From JBBPYR01 sp038199755 (lineage in GTDB: Bacteria; Chloroflexota; Ktedonobacteria; Ktedonobacterales; Ktedonobacteraceae), in contig JBBPYR010000037.1 of NCBI GenBank assembly GCA_038199755.1, positions 1-32,899 on the forward strand: 32,899 bases of DNA, given 5' to 3'. The notes beneath the pieces were generated by a model. The model did no database searches. It was not told the DNA's origin and worked only from the letters and a program-made list of their open reading frames with translations. Position numbers and translations under genes: made by a program. Of the stretch, positions 16,232 through 23,152 are shown piece after piece; the first letter of the stretch is position 1, and the number at the start of each line of letters is the position of its first letter.

Positions 16232-16555
16232 TTATTGGCCAGCAACGGCAACTGGCTCATCAACTACCGAGATCAACTCGGCAATCGAGGGGCGATTGGG
16301 AAACTCGGTCACGATGCTCACGGAGCGGTGCGCACGTGAGTCATGCCCAAACTTAACATAGCCATCGATCAGCGCGAACAACGTGTGGTCACGCCCCACG
16401 CCAACAGCCTTGCCCGGCTTGATCTTGGTACCACGCTGCCGCACGATAATGCTGCCCGCTAACACCAACTGGCCATCGAACCGCTTGACACCAAGCATCT
16501 TCGGGTTGCTATCGCGACCATTGCGCGAACTACCCATACCTTTTTTATGTGCCAT
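16232..16555 (-). CDS. rpmA: 50S ribosomal protein L27
   Basis: Protein of 107 aa. The N-terminus MAHKKGMGSSRNGRDSNPKMLGVKRFDGQ and the block GSIIVRQRGTKIKPG are diagnostic of bacterial L27, which reaches the peptidyl-transferase centre. The N-terminus starts directly with the mature sequence, so there is no cleaved Firmicutes-type extension. The usual GGGST reads GMGSS here, and the C-terminus is about 20 residues longer than the shortest family members. The gene starts 3 bp after the stop of rplU, and its ribosome site GAGGAA lies inside the end of rplU, showing translational coupling. Confidence 0.97.
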   Translation of the reverse strand: MAHKKGMGSSRNGRDSNPKMLGVKRFDGQLVLAGSIIVRQRGTKIKPGKAVGVGRDHTLFALIDGYVKFGHDSRAHRSVSIVTEFPNRPSIAELISVVDEPVAVAGQ

Positions 16556-16558
16556 GAC

Positions 16559-16987
16559 TTATTCCTCTGTCTCTTCTACAGGAGCAACGCTTTCCGCAGC
16601 CTCACCTGTCACAACACCCTCATCGGGGGCGGCAGTCTTGAACTGTGGCTCACCACCTGTCACCAGGCTCTTACCATCAGCAACGATATCATCGATACTC
16701 AGAATCGTCAACTCCTGGCGATGTCCTCGTTTATGGCGAATACGCTTCTTTGGTTTGTATCGGAAAACAATTAATTTCTCGCCACGAGCCTGCTTCACCA
16801 CAGTCGCCAGCACCATCGCGCCCTCGATCAGAGGAGCACCTACCAGCGTGCGGTCAGCATCAGAAATGAGCAATACGTCCTCAATCCGAAGCTGCTCGCC
16901 ATCCGCGACAGCCAGTCGATTGACTTCTAGCTGCTCGCCAACAGAGACCTTATATTGTCTTCCACCACTTTTAATTACCGCAAACAT
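16559..16987 (-). CDS. rplU: 50S ribosomal protein L21
   Basis: Protein of 142 aa. The first ~103 residues are typical L21 (MFAVIKSGGRQYKVSVGEQL, KLIVFRYKPKKRIRHKRGHRQ). About 40 further residues form an acidic tail (EAAESVAPVEETEE) beyond the usual length of about 103, which should extend from the ribosome surface or bind a partner. L21 binds 23S rRNA near L20. AAGGA precedes the ATG. It is the first gene of rplU-rpmA. The predicted promoter lies about 216 nt upstream of the coding start, leaving a long leader. Confidence 0.97.
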   Translation of the reverse strand: MFAVIKSGGRQYKVSVGEQLEVNRLAVADGEQLRIEDVLLISDADRTLVGAPLIEGAMVLATVVKQARGEKLIVFRYKPKKRIRHKRGHRQELTILSIDDIVADGKSLVTGGEPQFKTAAPDEGVVTGEAAESVAPVEETEE

Positions 16988-17174
16988 GTTTTTTCCTTTT
17001 TCTTTTGTCTATCTGCCCTATCCATCTCTGCCCCATGCAATCACAACAGGAGGACACGTGAGAGGCGCGGTGGATGCCCACTCGTACAGTTCCTTTGATC
17101 CTGATGGACTCATTGACTGATTACATTCGCTGCATCACTAAATAGCATGCAACCACAGCTTGAGGCATGGGGAC

Positions 17175-17195
17175 GTGTCAATTTCATATTGACAC
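17175..17195 (-). promoter_or_regulatory. Inverted repeat at the start of the rplU leader
   Basis: GTGTCAAT (17175-17182) and ATTGACAC (17188-17195) are perfect 8-bp arms around 5 bp. They lie just downstream of the predicted transcript start, so they could be an operator or the first hairpin of the leader RNA. A further small hairpin, GTGG-GCAT-CCAC, occurs later in the leader near 17070-17081. Confidence 0.4.
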
Positions 17196-17209
17196 ACGGT
17201 AGCCACGTT

Positions 17210-17238
17210 ATAATAACATACTTCACACCCATTGACAA
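17210..17238 (-). promoter_or_regulatory. Sigma-70 promoter of rplU-rpmA
   Basis: Read on the minus strand, TTGTCA (17238-17233), exactly 17 bp, then TATTAT (17215-17210). Transcription would start near 17203. Confidence 0.6.
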
Positions 17239-17265
17239 GCCAAAATAACGCAATTACCCTGATTG

Positions 17266-18171
17266 TTATCCGGCTGCACGTTTCTGCTCGTTGGGCGGAA
17301 ACGCACCCGCTTTGATGCAGAGTTCCGACCACGCATTGAGTTGTGTCACAAGCGTCTCGAAGTCGCCGCCAATCGCTTCAACGAGGGGTTGCTCCATGGC
17401 GTCGGTCTGCTCCTCAATCTCCTCCCGTAGCCGCAGTCCGGCAGGAGTCAAGGTGCCAGCCGCGATCAATCCTCTCTTCTGCAATTGTTCCACCATGGCG
17501 GCGATGACTTCTGCGCTCCAGCCACGTGTAGCGGTATACGAACTGAGAGGCATGCCTACAAAAAGTTCTGTTAAGATATTCATGGCGACCGGACCAAGGC
17601 CAGCGGTGATATAAGCGGCAATATGACTATCGCCACGGTGCTCACGTACCATATCACAAGCATGCCAGAGCTGACCAACCGCGCTGTCAGGCCAGGGGCG
17701 TGCTAGCAGACCTGAGAACAAGGCCCGACCAGTGCCATCAACGGCGGCAAGGCCGCGCCGTAATACTGTCACGGCACCGCTGACATCTATCTCTCCCAAG
17801 ATAGCTTGCAAACTTTCAGCGGTCGCTTCATCACGAATCGCCAACATGTCATCTCTATTGATGTGGCTACGTGCATCTTGATACACAGTAGTAATCAGCC
17901 CTGGTTCAAAGGCGGCAAAGGCTGCTACAACCAGCGTGGCGGGCACGTCTCCCAACGCCGCAGCTCTCCCCCAAACATAACTGGTGAGAAAGTTGAGCCC
18001 GTGACTCGCCAGCCGTTCATTCACAAGCCGAGACCACACTGGATGGATCGCTAGCGGTTCACAGGCATCGCGCAAGCGGCGAGCTGGGCGCGCATGCGCA
18101 ACAGGGTGTGGTGTGGGTGTCCCCGCTGGGGCTGGTTGGAAAAATACCTGGATGGCTGCTTCGTAGTCCAT
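17266..18171 (-). CDS. SCO6745-like helix-turn-helix protein
   Basis: Protein of 301 aa, almost entirely helical. The overall pattern resembles the SCO6745 family of Actinobacteria and Chloroflexota: ARRLRDACEPLAIHPVWSRLVNERL at the N-terminus, then GRAAALGDVPATLVVAAFAAFEPGLI, and GWSAEVIAAMVEQLQKRGLIAAGTLTPAGLRLREEIEEQTDAM near the C-terminus. The last block looks like a winged-helix domain of MarR type. The function is unknown; a regulatory or metabolite-binding role is inferred. Family recognition is from memory of the pattern and is moderate. It is divergent from the DUF1697 gene, and its end lies close to the promoter of rplU. Confidence 0.6.
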   Translation of the reverse strand: MDYEAAIQVFFQPAPAGTPTPHPVAHARPARRLRDACEPLAIHPVWSRLVNERLASHGLNFLTSYVWGRAAALGDVPATLVVAAFAAFEPGLITTVYQDARSHINRDDMLAIRDEATAESLQAILGEIDVSGAVTVLRRGLAAVDGTGRALFSGLLARPWPDSAVGQLWHACDMVREHRGDSHIAAYITAGLGPVAMNILTELFVGMPLSSYTATRGWSAEVIAAMVEQLQKRGLIAAGTLTPAGLRLREEIEEQTDAMEQPLVEAIGGDFETLVTQLNAWSELCIKAGAFPPNEQKRAAG

Positions 18172-18362
18172 TGAAGCCTCTTTCTATCTCATCGTAGAGA
18201 CTATAAAGACACGCTATCAGTTTTTCAAGGAGAAGATGCGCTGTCACAAATATACGGTACAGATGCCCCCCTACGCAAGAGACGGTGAACACCTGCTTCC
18301 CTAAAAATGTATGATAAGATGTCAGAAAGAACTGCTAGACCCAGACTTGGGGAGGAGAGACA

Positions 18363-18896
18363 ATGGTTTATATAGCGTTGTTGCGTGGCATCAATGTTGG
18401 CGGTCACGTCGTAAAAATGGAGTGGTTGCGCGAACTCTTCACGGAGTTAGGCTTCACAGATGTACGCAGCTATATTCAAAGCGGAAACGTCTTCTTTGAG
18501 AGCACAGAAACTGACCGCGCCCTATTAACCCACACAATTGAGCAACACCTACAAAATGCGTTGGGCTATGACGTGCCCGTGTTTCTGCGCACCATCGCAG
18601 AGTTTGAGCAAATACTGGCACTTGACCCATTCAAAAACCTGGATGTCACCCCTGACATGCGGCTATGCATTGTGTTTACAAGCGCAATCATACCGACCAA
18701 TCTGACATTGCCGCTCTATTCGCCCAAAAACGACATGGCAATTATACAAACAACAGAGCATGAAGCCTTTGTCGTTTGGTATATCATCAACGGTCGCCCA
18801 CCTGCCACGCTCAACTTCAAAGCCCTCGGAAACAGAACAACCACCCGCTTCTTCCATACAGCCGCCAAAATCCTGCAAGCCGCAAAGAAAAGCTAG
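18363..18896 (+). CDS. DUF1697 domain-containing protein
   Basis: Protein of 177 aa. The start MVYIALLRGINVGGHVVKMEWLRELFTELGFTDVRSYIQSGNVFFES is the hallmark of DUF1697, and KNDMAIIQ and the C-terminal FKALGNRTTTRFFHTAAKIL also fit. The length is typical. The biochemical role of this family is unknown. GGGGAGGAGAG gives a very strong ribosome-binding site. It lies about 95 bp upstream of the tRNA-Arg gene in the same direction and is probably a separate transcript. Confidence 0.9.
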   Translation: MVYIALLRGINVGGHVVKMEWLRELFTELGFTDVRSYIQSGNVFFESTETDRALLTHTIEQHLQNALGYDVPVFLRTIAEFEQILALDPFKNLDVTPDMRLCIVFTSAIIPTNLTLPLYSPKNDMAIIQTTEHEAFVVWYIINGRPPATLNFKALGNRTTTRFFHTAAKILQAAKKS

Positions 18897-18942
18897 CAGA
18901 GCGGTATGCGAATGCCGCCAAACCTCCCCATTCACGGCTCTA

Positions 18943-18972
18943 TTGAGCGCACATTGACGAATGTTGTACAAT
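18943..18972 (+). promoter_or_regulatory. Probable promoter of tRNA-Arg
   Basis: TTGAGC (18943-18948), an 18-bp spacer and TACAAT (18967-18972) place the start of the precursor about 13 nt before the mature tRNA. Confidence 0.5.
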
Positions 18973-18991
18973 ATGAACAGCGAGACAACAT

Positions 18992-19064
18992 GTCGGTGTA
19001 GCTCAGTGGATAGAGCAATTCTCTCCTAAAGAATAGGCCGTGGGTTCGATTCCCTCCACCGACG
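18992..19064 (+). tRNA. tRNA-Arg, anticodon CCT
   Basis: A full cloverleaf of 73 nt without encoded CCA. The acceptor GTCGGTG (18992-18998) pairs with CACCGAC (19057-19063), with discriminator G19064. The D arm is GCTC/GAGC, the anticodon stem ATTCT/AGAAT and the loop CTCCTAA, giving anticodon CCT (19025-19027), which reads AGG. The T loop is TTCGATT. The T stem is GTGGG (19040-19044) against CCCTC (19052-19056), so its second pair is a T-T mismatch where an A would be expected. The last 21 nt, plus TT, are repeated at 19833-19855. Confidence 0.93.
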
Positions 19065-19066
19065 TT
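19044..19066 (+). repeat. Left 23-bp direct repeat (att-like), 3' end of tRNA-Arg
   Basis: A perfect 23-bp direct repeat with 19833-19855, beginning at GTTCGATTCCC in the T arm and ending two bases past the discriminator. The bases just outside differ on both sides (G/A before, A/T after), which marks clear limits. A repeat of a tRNA 3' end is the standard mark of integration into a tRNA gene. Confidence 0.85.
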
Positions 19067-19418
19067 ACAATTCATAACCCTGTGCCCATTTCACATTCTT
19101 CTCCTGATTATTCTTGGATGGCAACAATCTTAGTCGCATTTCAGAAGCAGCAGGAGCGTCCCAAACAGAAACCATGTAAACTTTACCTGTATCTGGGCTA
19201 TATGCGGCAAACCAGTCAGCTCTTCCCCTATATCCACTCTTTTTTTTCTTCCAATTACCAGCACCTCCCATAGAAACTGTTGAAGTATTGAACGCCAAAG
19301 ATGCATGATCCTTTGAAATTCTTGCTGTTTTGCATTGGATACGTACCAGATGACTTTCTTTATGGACAAAGAATCCAAAGTGCCGTTCCTCTGCCTCTAC
19401 ATAAAAAGAATTATACAT
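19065..19418 (-). CDS. PD-(D/E)XK endonuclease-like protein (group I intron endonuclease type), N-terminally truncated
   Basis: Protein of 117 aa. The pattern VRIQCKTARI, FNTSTVSM, KSGYRGRADWFAAYSPDTGKVYMVSV, LRLLPSKNNQEKNVKWAQGYEL matches the C-terminal three quarters of the family typified by I-Ssp6803I (PF11645, recalled, not searched). QCK fits the Q-x-K half of the active site. The N-terminal helix with its conserved glutamate is absent; an in-frame stop lies two codons before the ATG. The residue expected to be the catalytic aspartate (the YD motif) reads FG. It is probably an inactive or decaying endonuclease. Its stop codon (19065-19067) touches the end of the tRNA gene. It diverges from the HTH gene and is AT-rich compared with the surrounding genes. 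Confidence 0.65.
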   Translation of the reverse strand: MYNSFYVEAEERHFGFFVHKESHLVRIQCKTARISKDHASLAFNTSTVSMGGAGNWKKKKSGYRGRADWFAAYSPDTGKVYMVSVWDAPAASEMRLRLLPSKNNQEKNVKWAQGYEL

Positions 19419-19463
19419 GATCTAATGCCCTAATTACAACTTTTTTGGCCATTTTGGTATTTT

Positions 19464-19608
19464 ATAGGATAACATGCACTTAAGTATAACTCCATAGGAT
19501 ATTGCATACCTTAATCTTATTAGCTGGTTAAAAACAGTCATTAGAACAAAATGGACACTTTTATAGGCTATAAGTTGACTATAAGATACAAACATACTAT
19601 AATAGGCT
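19464..19608. repeat. Four direct repeats of ATAGG(A/C)T
   Basis: ATAGGAT occurs at 19464-19470 and 19494-19500, and ATAGGCT at 19563-19569 and 19602-19608, all in the same orientation. The first three extend to ATAGGMTA, and the first and third are also preceded by TTTT. They flank and overlap the promoter of the HTH gene and could be binding sites for its product, as is common for excisionases. Confidence 0.4.
19575..19603 (+). promoter_or_regulatory. Strong sigma-70 promoter of the excisionase-like gene
   Basis: TTGACT (19575-19580), exactly 17 bp, then a perfect TATAAT (19598-19603). This is the closest match to consensus in the window and gives a leader of about 24 nt. Confidence 0.75.
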
Positions 19609-19633
19609 CAAATACGGCTTAGGAGAGTAGGTA

Positions 19634-19825
19634 ATGGCAGAAGACGAAGAGATGCTTACAGTTGAAGAAGTGGCAAAACTGTTAAGAGTAGGAGAAAAAA
19701 CAGTCCGTCGATGGATTAATAAAGGGGATTTGATCGCCATCGACGTAGGCCGAGGGTATCGTATTACGCGCTCGAATTATGAAGACTTCAAAAAGCGCAG
19801 AGAAACAGGGCATAAAGATACCTAA
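19634..19825 (+). CDS. Excisionase-family (HTH_17/MerR-like) DNA-binding protein
   Basis: Protein of 63 aa consisting of one winged helix-turn-helix: LTVEEVAKLLRVGEKTVRRWINKGDLIAIDVGRGYRITRSNYEDF. The helix pair is at about residues 8-28, followed by the short wing. Such proteins act as recombination directionality factors in mobile elements, or as small regulators. GGAG lies eight bases before the ATG, and a near-consensus promoter precedes it. The stop is only 7 bp before the right tRNA repeat, so it is the last gene of the unit. The adjacent divergent gene encodes an endonuclease-like protein, which it could regulate. Confidence 0.85.
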   Translation: MAEDEEMLTVEEVAKLLRVGEKTVRRWINKGDLIAIDVGRGYRITRSNYEDFKKRRETGHKDT

Positions 19826-19832
19826 ATTAGGA

Positions 19833-19855
19833 GTTCGATTCCCTCCACCGACGTT
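19833..19855 (+). repeat. Right 23-bp direct repeat (att-like), copy of tRNA-Arg 3' end
   Basis: Identical to 19044-19066 over 23 bp. It carries part of the T arm and the acceptor 3' strand, but no 5' half of a tRNA, so it is not a functional tRNA gene. It forms the right edge of the integrated unit. Confidence 0.85.
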
Positions 19856-19863
19856 TATTCATC

Positions 19864-19939
19864 TATGAGTAAGGACAAGCAGGGATGAAGGACAACGCTT
19901 GTGAGCGTTATCCTTCATCCCTGCTTGTCCTTACTCATA
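19864..19939. terminator. 76-nt hairpin with 29-bp perfect outer arms
   Basis: The outer arms 19864-19892 and 19911-19939 are perfectly complementary. After one C-A mismatch, the inner stem AACGCT/AGCGTT closes a TGTG loop. No clear T-tract follows. It begins 9 bp after the right tRNA repeat and stands before the carboxylesterase gene. It may be the original terminator of the tRNA transcript. Confidence 0.6.
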
Positions 19940-20021
19940 TAAACCTTATTACCCACAGGTGATATAATCCCTGAAGAGCTACCTTGCTCCCATATCCTTA
20001 CGCAACCAAAGGAGAGCCACA

Positions 20022-21509
20022 TTGGACACAGATGTCAGAACCCGGCAAGGCGTCGTGCGCGGCAGCACAAACGAAGGCATTGCCGCCTTCAAAGGTATCC
20101 CTTACGCAGCCCCACCCTTCGGAGCCAACCGTTTTCAAGCACCACGTCCCGCCCAGTCATGGGATGATGTACGTGAGGCATACAACTATGGTGCGACAGT
20201 ACCCAAACCCCCATATTTCCCGCCCTTCGATGCCCTGCTGCCAGAGCCAGCCATCCCCGGTGAGGACTGCCTGAACCTCAACATCTGGTCGCCAGAGTTG
20301 GGAGATGCCAAGCTACCCGTCATGGTCTGGATTCACGGTGGCGCATTCGCCAACGGCACAGGCGCGATTCCAACCTATGATGGCAGCCGCTTCGCCCGCG
20401 ATGGCGTCGTATGCGTCACCATCAACTATCGTCTCGGCGCGGACGGCTTCCTTTATTTTGGCGATGGCACGCCCAACCTCGGCTTGCTCGATCAATTAGC
20501 AGCCCTGACATGGGTACAGGAAAACATCGCCGCCTTCGGAGGCGATCCCAGTAATGTCACCATCTTTGGCGAATCCGCTGGCGGCATGAGCGTCGGCACC
20601 CTCCTCTCCATGCCACGCGCCAAGGGCCTGTTCCGCCGCGCCATTGCAGAGAGTGGGGCAGGTCATCACGCCATCTCACCAGCTAGCGCACAAGGCATCG
20701 GTCGCTACCTCGCCGAGATGTTAAGCGTCGAGCCAACACTAGCGGCTATCGCCTCGGTTCCGACTGATCGCCTATTACAGGCGCAGGTAGAATTGAGTGG
20801 TGCCGTCTTCGCGCAGCCTGATCCCGCACGCTGGGGAGAGGTTGCCGCCAACCTGATGCCATTCGAGCCAATCATCGATGGCAATCTTCTGTCCGCCCGC
20901 CCCATTGATAACATCGTTGCAGGAGCTGGCGCGGACATCGACGTTCTAATCGGCACTAACGCCGAAGAGCAACGGCTCTTCATGGTCCCCAACGGTGCTA
21001 TCGGCCATATCAACGACGATATTCTCGCCGGAACCGTTGCCGCCTACGGCCTGCCAGTCGCGGAAACTATCGCCACCTATCGCGCCACACGCAGCAACGC
21101 CACCCCTGGCGATCTACTCGCCGCCATCGTCACCGACTGGTTTTATCGTATTCCCGCCATCCGTCTGGCCGAGGCCCACACCAAGGGTAGTGCCGCCACC
21201 TACATGTATCAGTTCGCCTATCGCTCCCCACAGTTCGATGGACAACTCGGTGCCTGTCACGCCCTAGAAATTCCCTTCGTCTTCGACACGCTCGACATCG
21301 GCGAGATGCAAGCCCTGCTGGGAGCCAACCCACCCCAACAGACCGCCGACATCATGCACGCCGCCTGGGTCGCCTTCGCCAAGACCGGCAATCCCGGCTG
21401 GCCACAGTACGACAAAGGCCAGCGCACAACCATGCGCTTCGACACCACGTCACAGGTCGTACAAGACCCCAACTCCGCCGAACGCAAGCTCTGGGAGGGA
21501 CTGCGGTAA
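20022..21509 (+). CDS. Carboxylesterase, type B family
   Basis: Protein of 495 aa with all type B landmarks: GIPYAAPPFGANRF near the N-terminus, EDCLNLNIWSP, the oxyanion hole WIHGGAF, NYRLGADGFL, and the nucleophile elbow FGESAGG with Ser185. An acidic residue in GTNAEEQRLF and a histidine in CHALEIPFVF complete the triad. It should hydrolyse carboxylic esters; the substrate is unknown. No signal peptide is visible, so it is probably cytoplasmic. The start is a TTG, with GGAG seven bases upstream. It is followed by its own terminator. Close homologues include p-nitrobenzyl esterases. Confidence 0.93.
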   Translation: MDTDVRTRQGVVRGSTNEGIAAFKGIPYAAPPFGANRFQAPRPAQSWDDVREAYNYGATVPKPPYFPPFDALLPEPAIPGEDCLNLNIWSPELGDAKLPVMVWIHGGAFANGTGAIPTYDGSRFARDGVVCVTINYRLGADGFLYFGDGTPNLGLLDQLAALTWVQENIAAFGGDPSNVTIFGESAGGMSVGTLLSMPRAKGLFRRAIAESGAGHHAISPASAQGIGRYLAEMLSVEPTLAAIASVPTDRLLQAQVELSGAVFAQPDPARWGEVAANLMPFEPIIDGNLLSARPIDNIVAGAGADIDVLIGTNAEEQRLFMVPNGAIGHINDDILAGTVAAYGLPVAETIATYRATRSNATPGDLLAAIVTDWFYRIPAIRLAEAHTKGSAATYMYQFAYRSPQFDGQLGACHALEIPFVFDTLDIGEMQALLGANPPQQTADIMHAAWVAFAKTGNPGWPQYDKGQRTTMRFDTTSQVVQDPNSAERKLWEGLR

Positions 21510-21531
21510 TTGCTGTTTGTCACTACTATGA

Positions 21532-21563
21532 AGAGAGACCAGCATTTCCATGCTGGTCTCTCT
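21532..21563 (+). terminator. Terminator of the carboxylesterase gene
   Basis: AGAGAGACCAGCAT (21532-21545) pairs perfectly with 21550-21563 around a 4-nt loop, followed by CTTTATCTTG. It is a normal intrinsic-type hairpin with a weak T-rich tail. Confidence 0.7.
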
Positions 21564-21622
21564 CTTTATCTTGTTTCTCAGCACCTTGTCCACTTTATCT
21601 GACTCAAGTGTAGCCATTCTAC

Positions 21623-21865
21623 TTATGCCATCCTAACAATAGAGCGAAGATATTGAAGTTGTCGCTTAAGACGCGGACCTCGCCTTGCCTCATCATGTTC
21701 TAGTTGTTCTAACTCATCAACAAGAATACGCTTAAATTCCGTAATTGCCTCTGCTACGGTTAGCCCTACAGCATGCATATAAAAATGTGGTTCACTAACC
21801 AAAACTTCTCCATCTTCACGTTGTATTTGTACAACTAATGGATGGCCAGCAAATTGTTTCGGCAA
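21623..21865 (-). CDS. Small protein of unknown function, possibly HicB-like fold
   Basis: Reading frame of 80 aa starting at a TTG directly after an in-frame stop, with no good ribosome site, so it may have lost its N-terminus. The first part (VVQIQREDGEVLVSEPHFYMHAVGLTVAEAITEFKRIL) alternates strands and helix in a way that recalls HicB-like partial RNase H folds. The second half is charged and helical. It is AT-rich like other accessory DNA here. No partner toxin gene is seen. A coding role is likely but not certain. Confidence 0.45.
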   Translation of the reverse strand: MPKQFAGHPLVVQIQREDGEVLVSEPHFYMHAVGLTVAEAITEFKRILVDELEQLEHDEARRGPRLKRQLQYLRSIVRMA

Positions 21866-22065
21866 TTACCGTTGGCTCGGTTCAAGAACTGCAACAAGCA
21901 AACACCATTAGAGAGATGGGCTACCAATGCTCCATCCTCTGTCAAACACAAATGGCGTGTGCCCTTAATTGGGAAAATCTGCCGTTTTTTTGGCGGGGAA
22001 AAGAATGAGGTGAGCGTGGTTGCAAAAAGCGATCCTACAGCCGCCTAAACCAAGGGTTAGCGTGA

Positions 22066-22099
22066 AGGGTGAGACATCCCTAAAGGAATGTCCTACCCT
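22066..22099. repeat. Imperfect hairpin, REP-like
   Basis: AGGGT...ACCCT arms enclose GACAT/ATGTC and CCT/AGG pairs with a few mismatches (AGGGTGAGACATCCCT against its partner). It lies in a 267-bp stretch between the small ORF and pgeF that otherwise shows no supported gene. It resembles the structured repeats at 5068 and 28978 in its GGGA/TCCC-type ends. Confidence 0.45.
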
Positions 22100-22132
22100 C
22101 TATGTATTTTATACAGATGCATAATATAGCAC

Positions 22133-23026
22133 CTATGGCATTGCCATGATTGCGGGGAAACGGCCCGTTTTGCCGTGCTCGCCGCGATGGGAGAAGAAAT
22201 CGTCTTTGTGGCAGCAGGTACAGATGTGGGCAACTTCGATGTGTTGTGGCGATAATCCCGCCATTAGGAGTTGGTTGTAATTGGTACTTGCTAGGTCAAC
22301 GCGCAGGCTAGCCTTATGTGGCAACGGCACCGTTGAGAAGACAGCGGACTCGCGCACGGCCTTGCGGTGGTGTTCGTGCGTGGGGGCGTCGTCGAATTGT
22401 AACGCGCCGTTAAAGAGTTGCTGTACCGCCTCGCTCACCTCGTAGCAGCAGGCACCAATGGCTGGCCCAATACCCGCATAGACATCCTGGGGGCGCGAGC
22501 CGAAACGTTCGCCCATAGTCTCAATGGTGGCGAGGACAACTGCGCGTGCAGTGCCGCGCCAGCCACCATGCACGATGCCGATGACCGCTTGTACGGGGTC
22601 GTACAAGAGAATGGGCACACAGTCGGCGAAGGAGAGCGCGAGGGCGATGCCGCGCTCCTGAGTGAGAATGGCGTCCGCCTTATGTATTTCTTCCGCCTGC
22701 CAAGCCTGTGTGTAGTATGAGGTGTTGGCCCAATCGGTGCGCCACGGCTGTTTGCGATCAAAAACCGCGACATCGGCTCCGTGAATATTCCACAAGGTGG
22801 CACAGTGCTGCTTTGGCAGGTCGAGGGTGTGCAGGATGAGCTGGCGGTTGCTCACGACGTGCGCGATGTTATCGCCGTTTTTCAGGGAACCAAGCGTGTT
22901 GAGGCTAGCATAGGGTGCCTCGCTATAGCCGCCGTGCCGCTGAAAGATGCCGTGTGTGAGGGTGGGAAATTGCTGGAAGTGGCTGAATTGCAGGTAGCAA
23001 ACGTGGCCGCGTTGCTGGTCGATCAA
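22133..23026 (-). CDS. pgeF: Peptidoglycan editing factor PgeF / YfiH-LACC1 family purine nucleoside phosphorylase
   Basis: Protein of 297 aa. Family motifs are intact: a YASLNTLGSLKNGDN start region, the IHGADV histidine (His82), FADCVPILLYD (Cys136) and HGGWRGT (His153), the last three giving the His-Cys-His zinc site. GIGPAIGACCYEV follows, and CTCCHKDDFFSHRGEHGKTGR ends the chain. Members act on purine nucleosides (phosphorylase and adenosine deaminase activities are reported for the family), and in E. coli PgeF prevents misincorporation into peptidoglycan precursors. The start is a TTG with AAGGAG five bases upstream. It stands alone here, not next to cell-wall genes. Confidence 0.93.
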   Translation of the reverse strand: MIDQQRGHVCYLQFSHFQQFPTLTHGIFQRHGGYSEAPYASLNTLGSLKNGDNIAHVVSNRQLILHTLDLPKQHCATLWNIHGADVAVFDRKQPWRTDWANTSYYTQAWQAEEIHKADAILTQERGIALALSFADCVPILLYDPVQAVIGIVHGGWRGTARAVVLATIETMGERFGSRPQDVYAGIGPAIGACCYEVSEAVQQLFNGALQFDDAPTHEHHRKAVRESAVFSTVPLPHKASLRVDLASTNYNQLLMAGLSPQHIEVAHICTCCHKDDFFSHRGEHGKTGRFPAIMAMP

Positions 23027-23152
23027 GAGAACTCCTTCGTAATATTTTTCATTTTATTGTAACATACTCTCTGTTAAGCCAGAGTATACATTGATTGGGT
23101 GATACTATATAATAGTACAGAAGAGTATGATCTTGAATTAGGAGATTAACAC

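Larger units (their letters stand above)
19067..19855 (+). mobile_element. 789-bp tRNA-borne integrated unit (nuclease-like + excisionase-like genes)
   Basis: The DNA between the two copies of the tRNA-Arg 3' end is AT-rich and holds two divergent small genes, an endonuclease-like ORF (-) and an excisionase-type HTH gene (+). The 215-bp region between them carries a near-consensus promoter and repeats of ATAGG(A/C)T. The unit ends exactly at the second repeat, and the tRNA stays intact. No tyrosine or serine recombinase is encoded. It may be a remnant of a larger island or a very small dependent element. Confidence 0.7.

Noticed and set aside
16988..17130. T-box-like string CCACCGCG in the rplU leader
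   Set aside because: No specifier loop or full T-box motif and the wrong downstream gene type; left as an unnamed leader.
19833..19855. A second tRNA gene
   Set aside because: Only part of the T arm and the 3' acceptor strand are present; no D or anticodon arm precedes it.
21842..22048. 68-aa plus-strand frame opposite the small ORF at 21623
   Set aside because: Low-complexity basic composition, no ribosome-binding site, no recognisable motif; probably chance.
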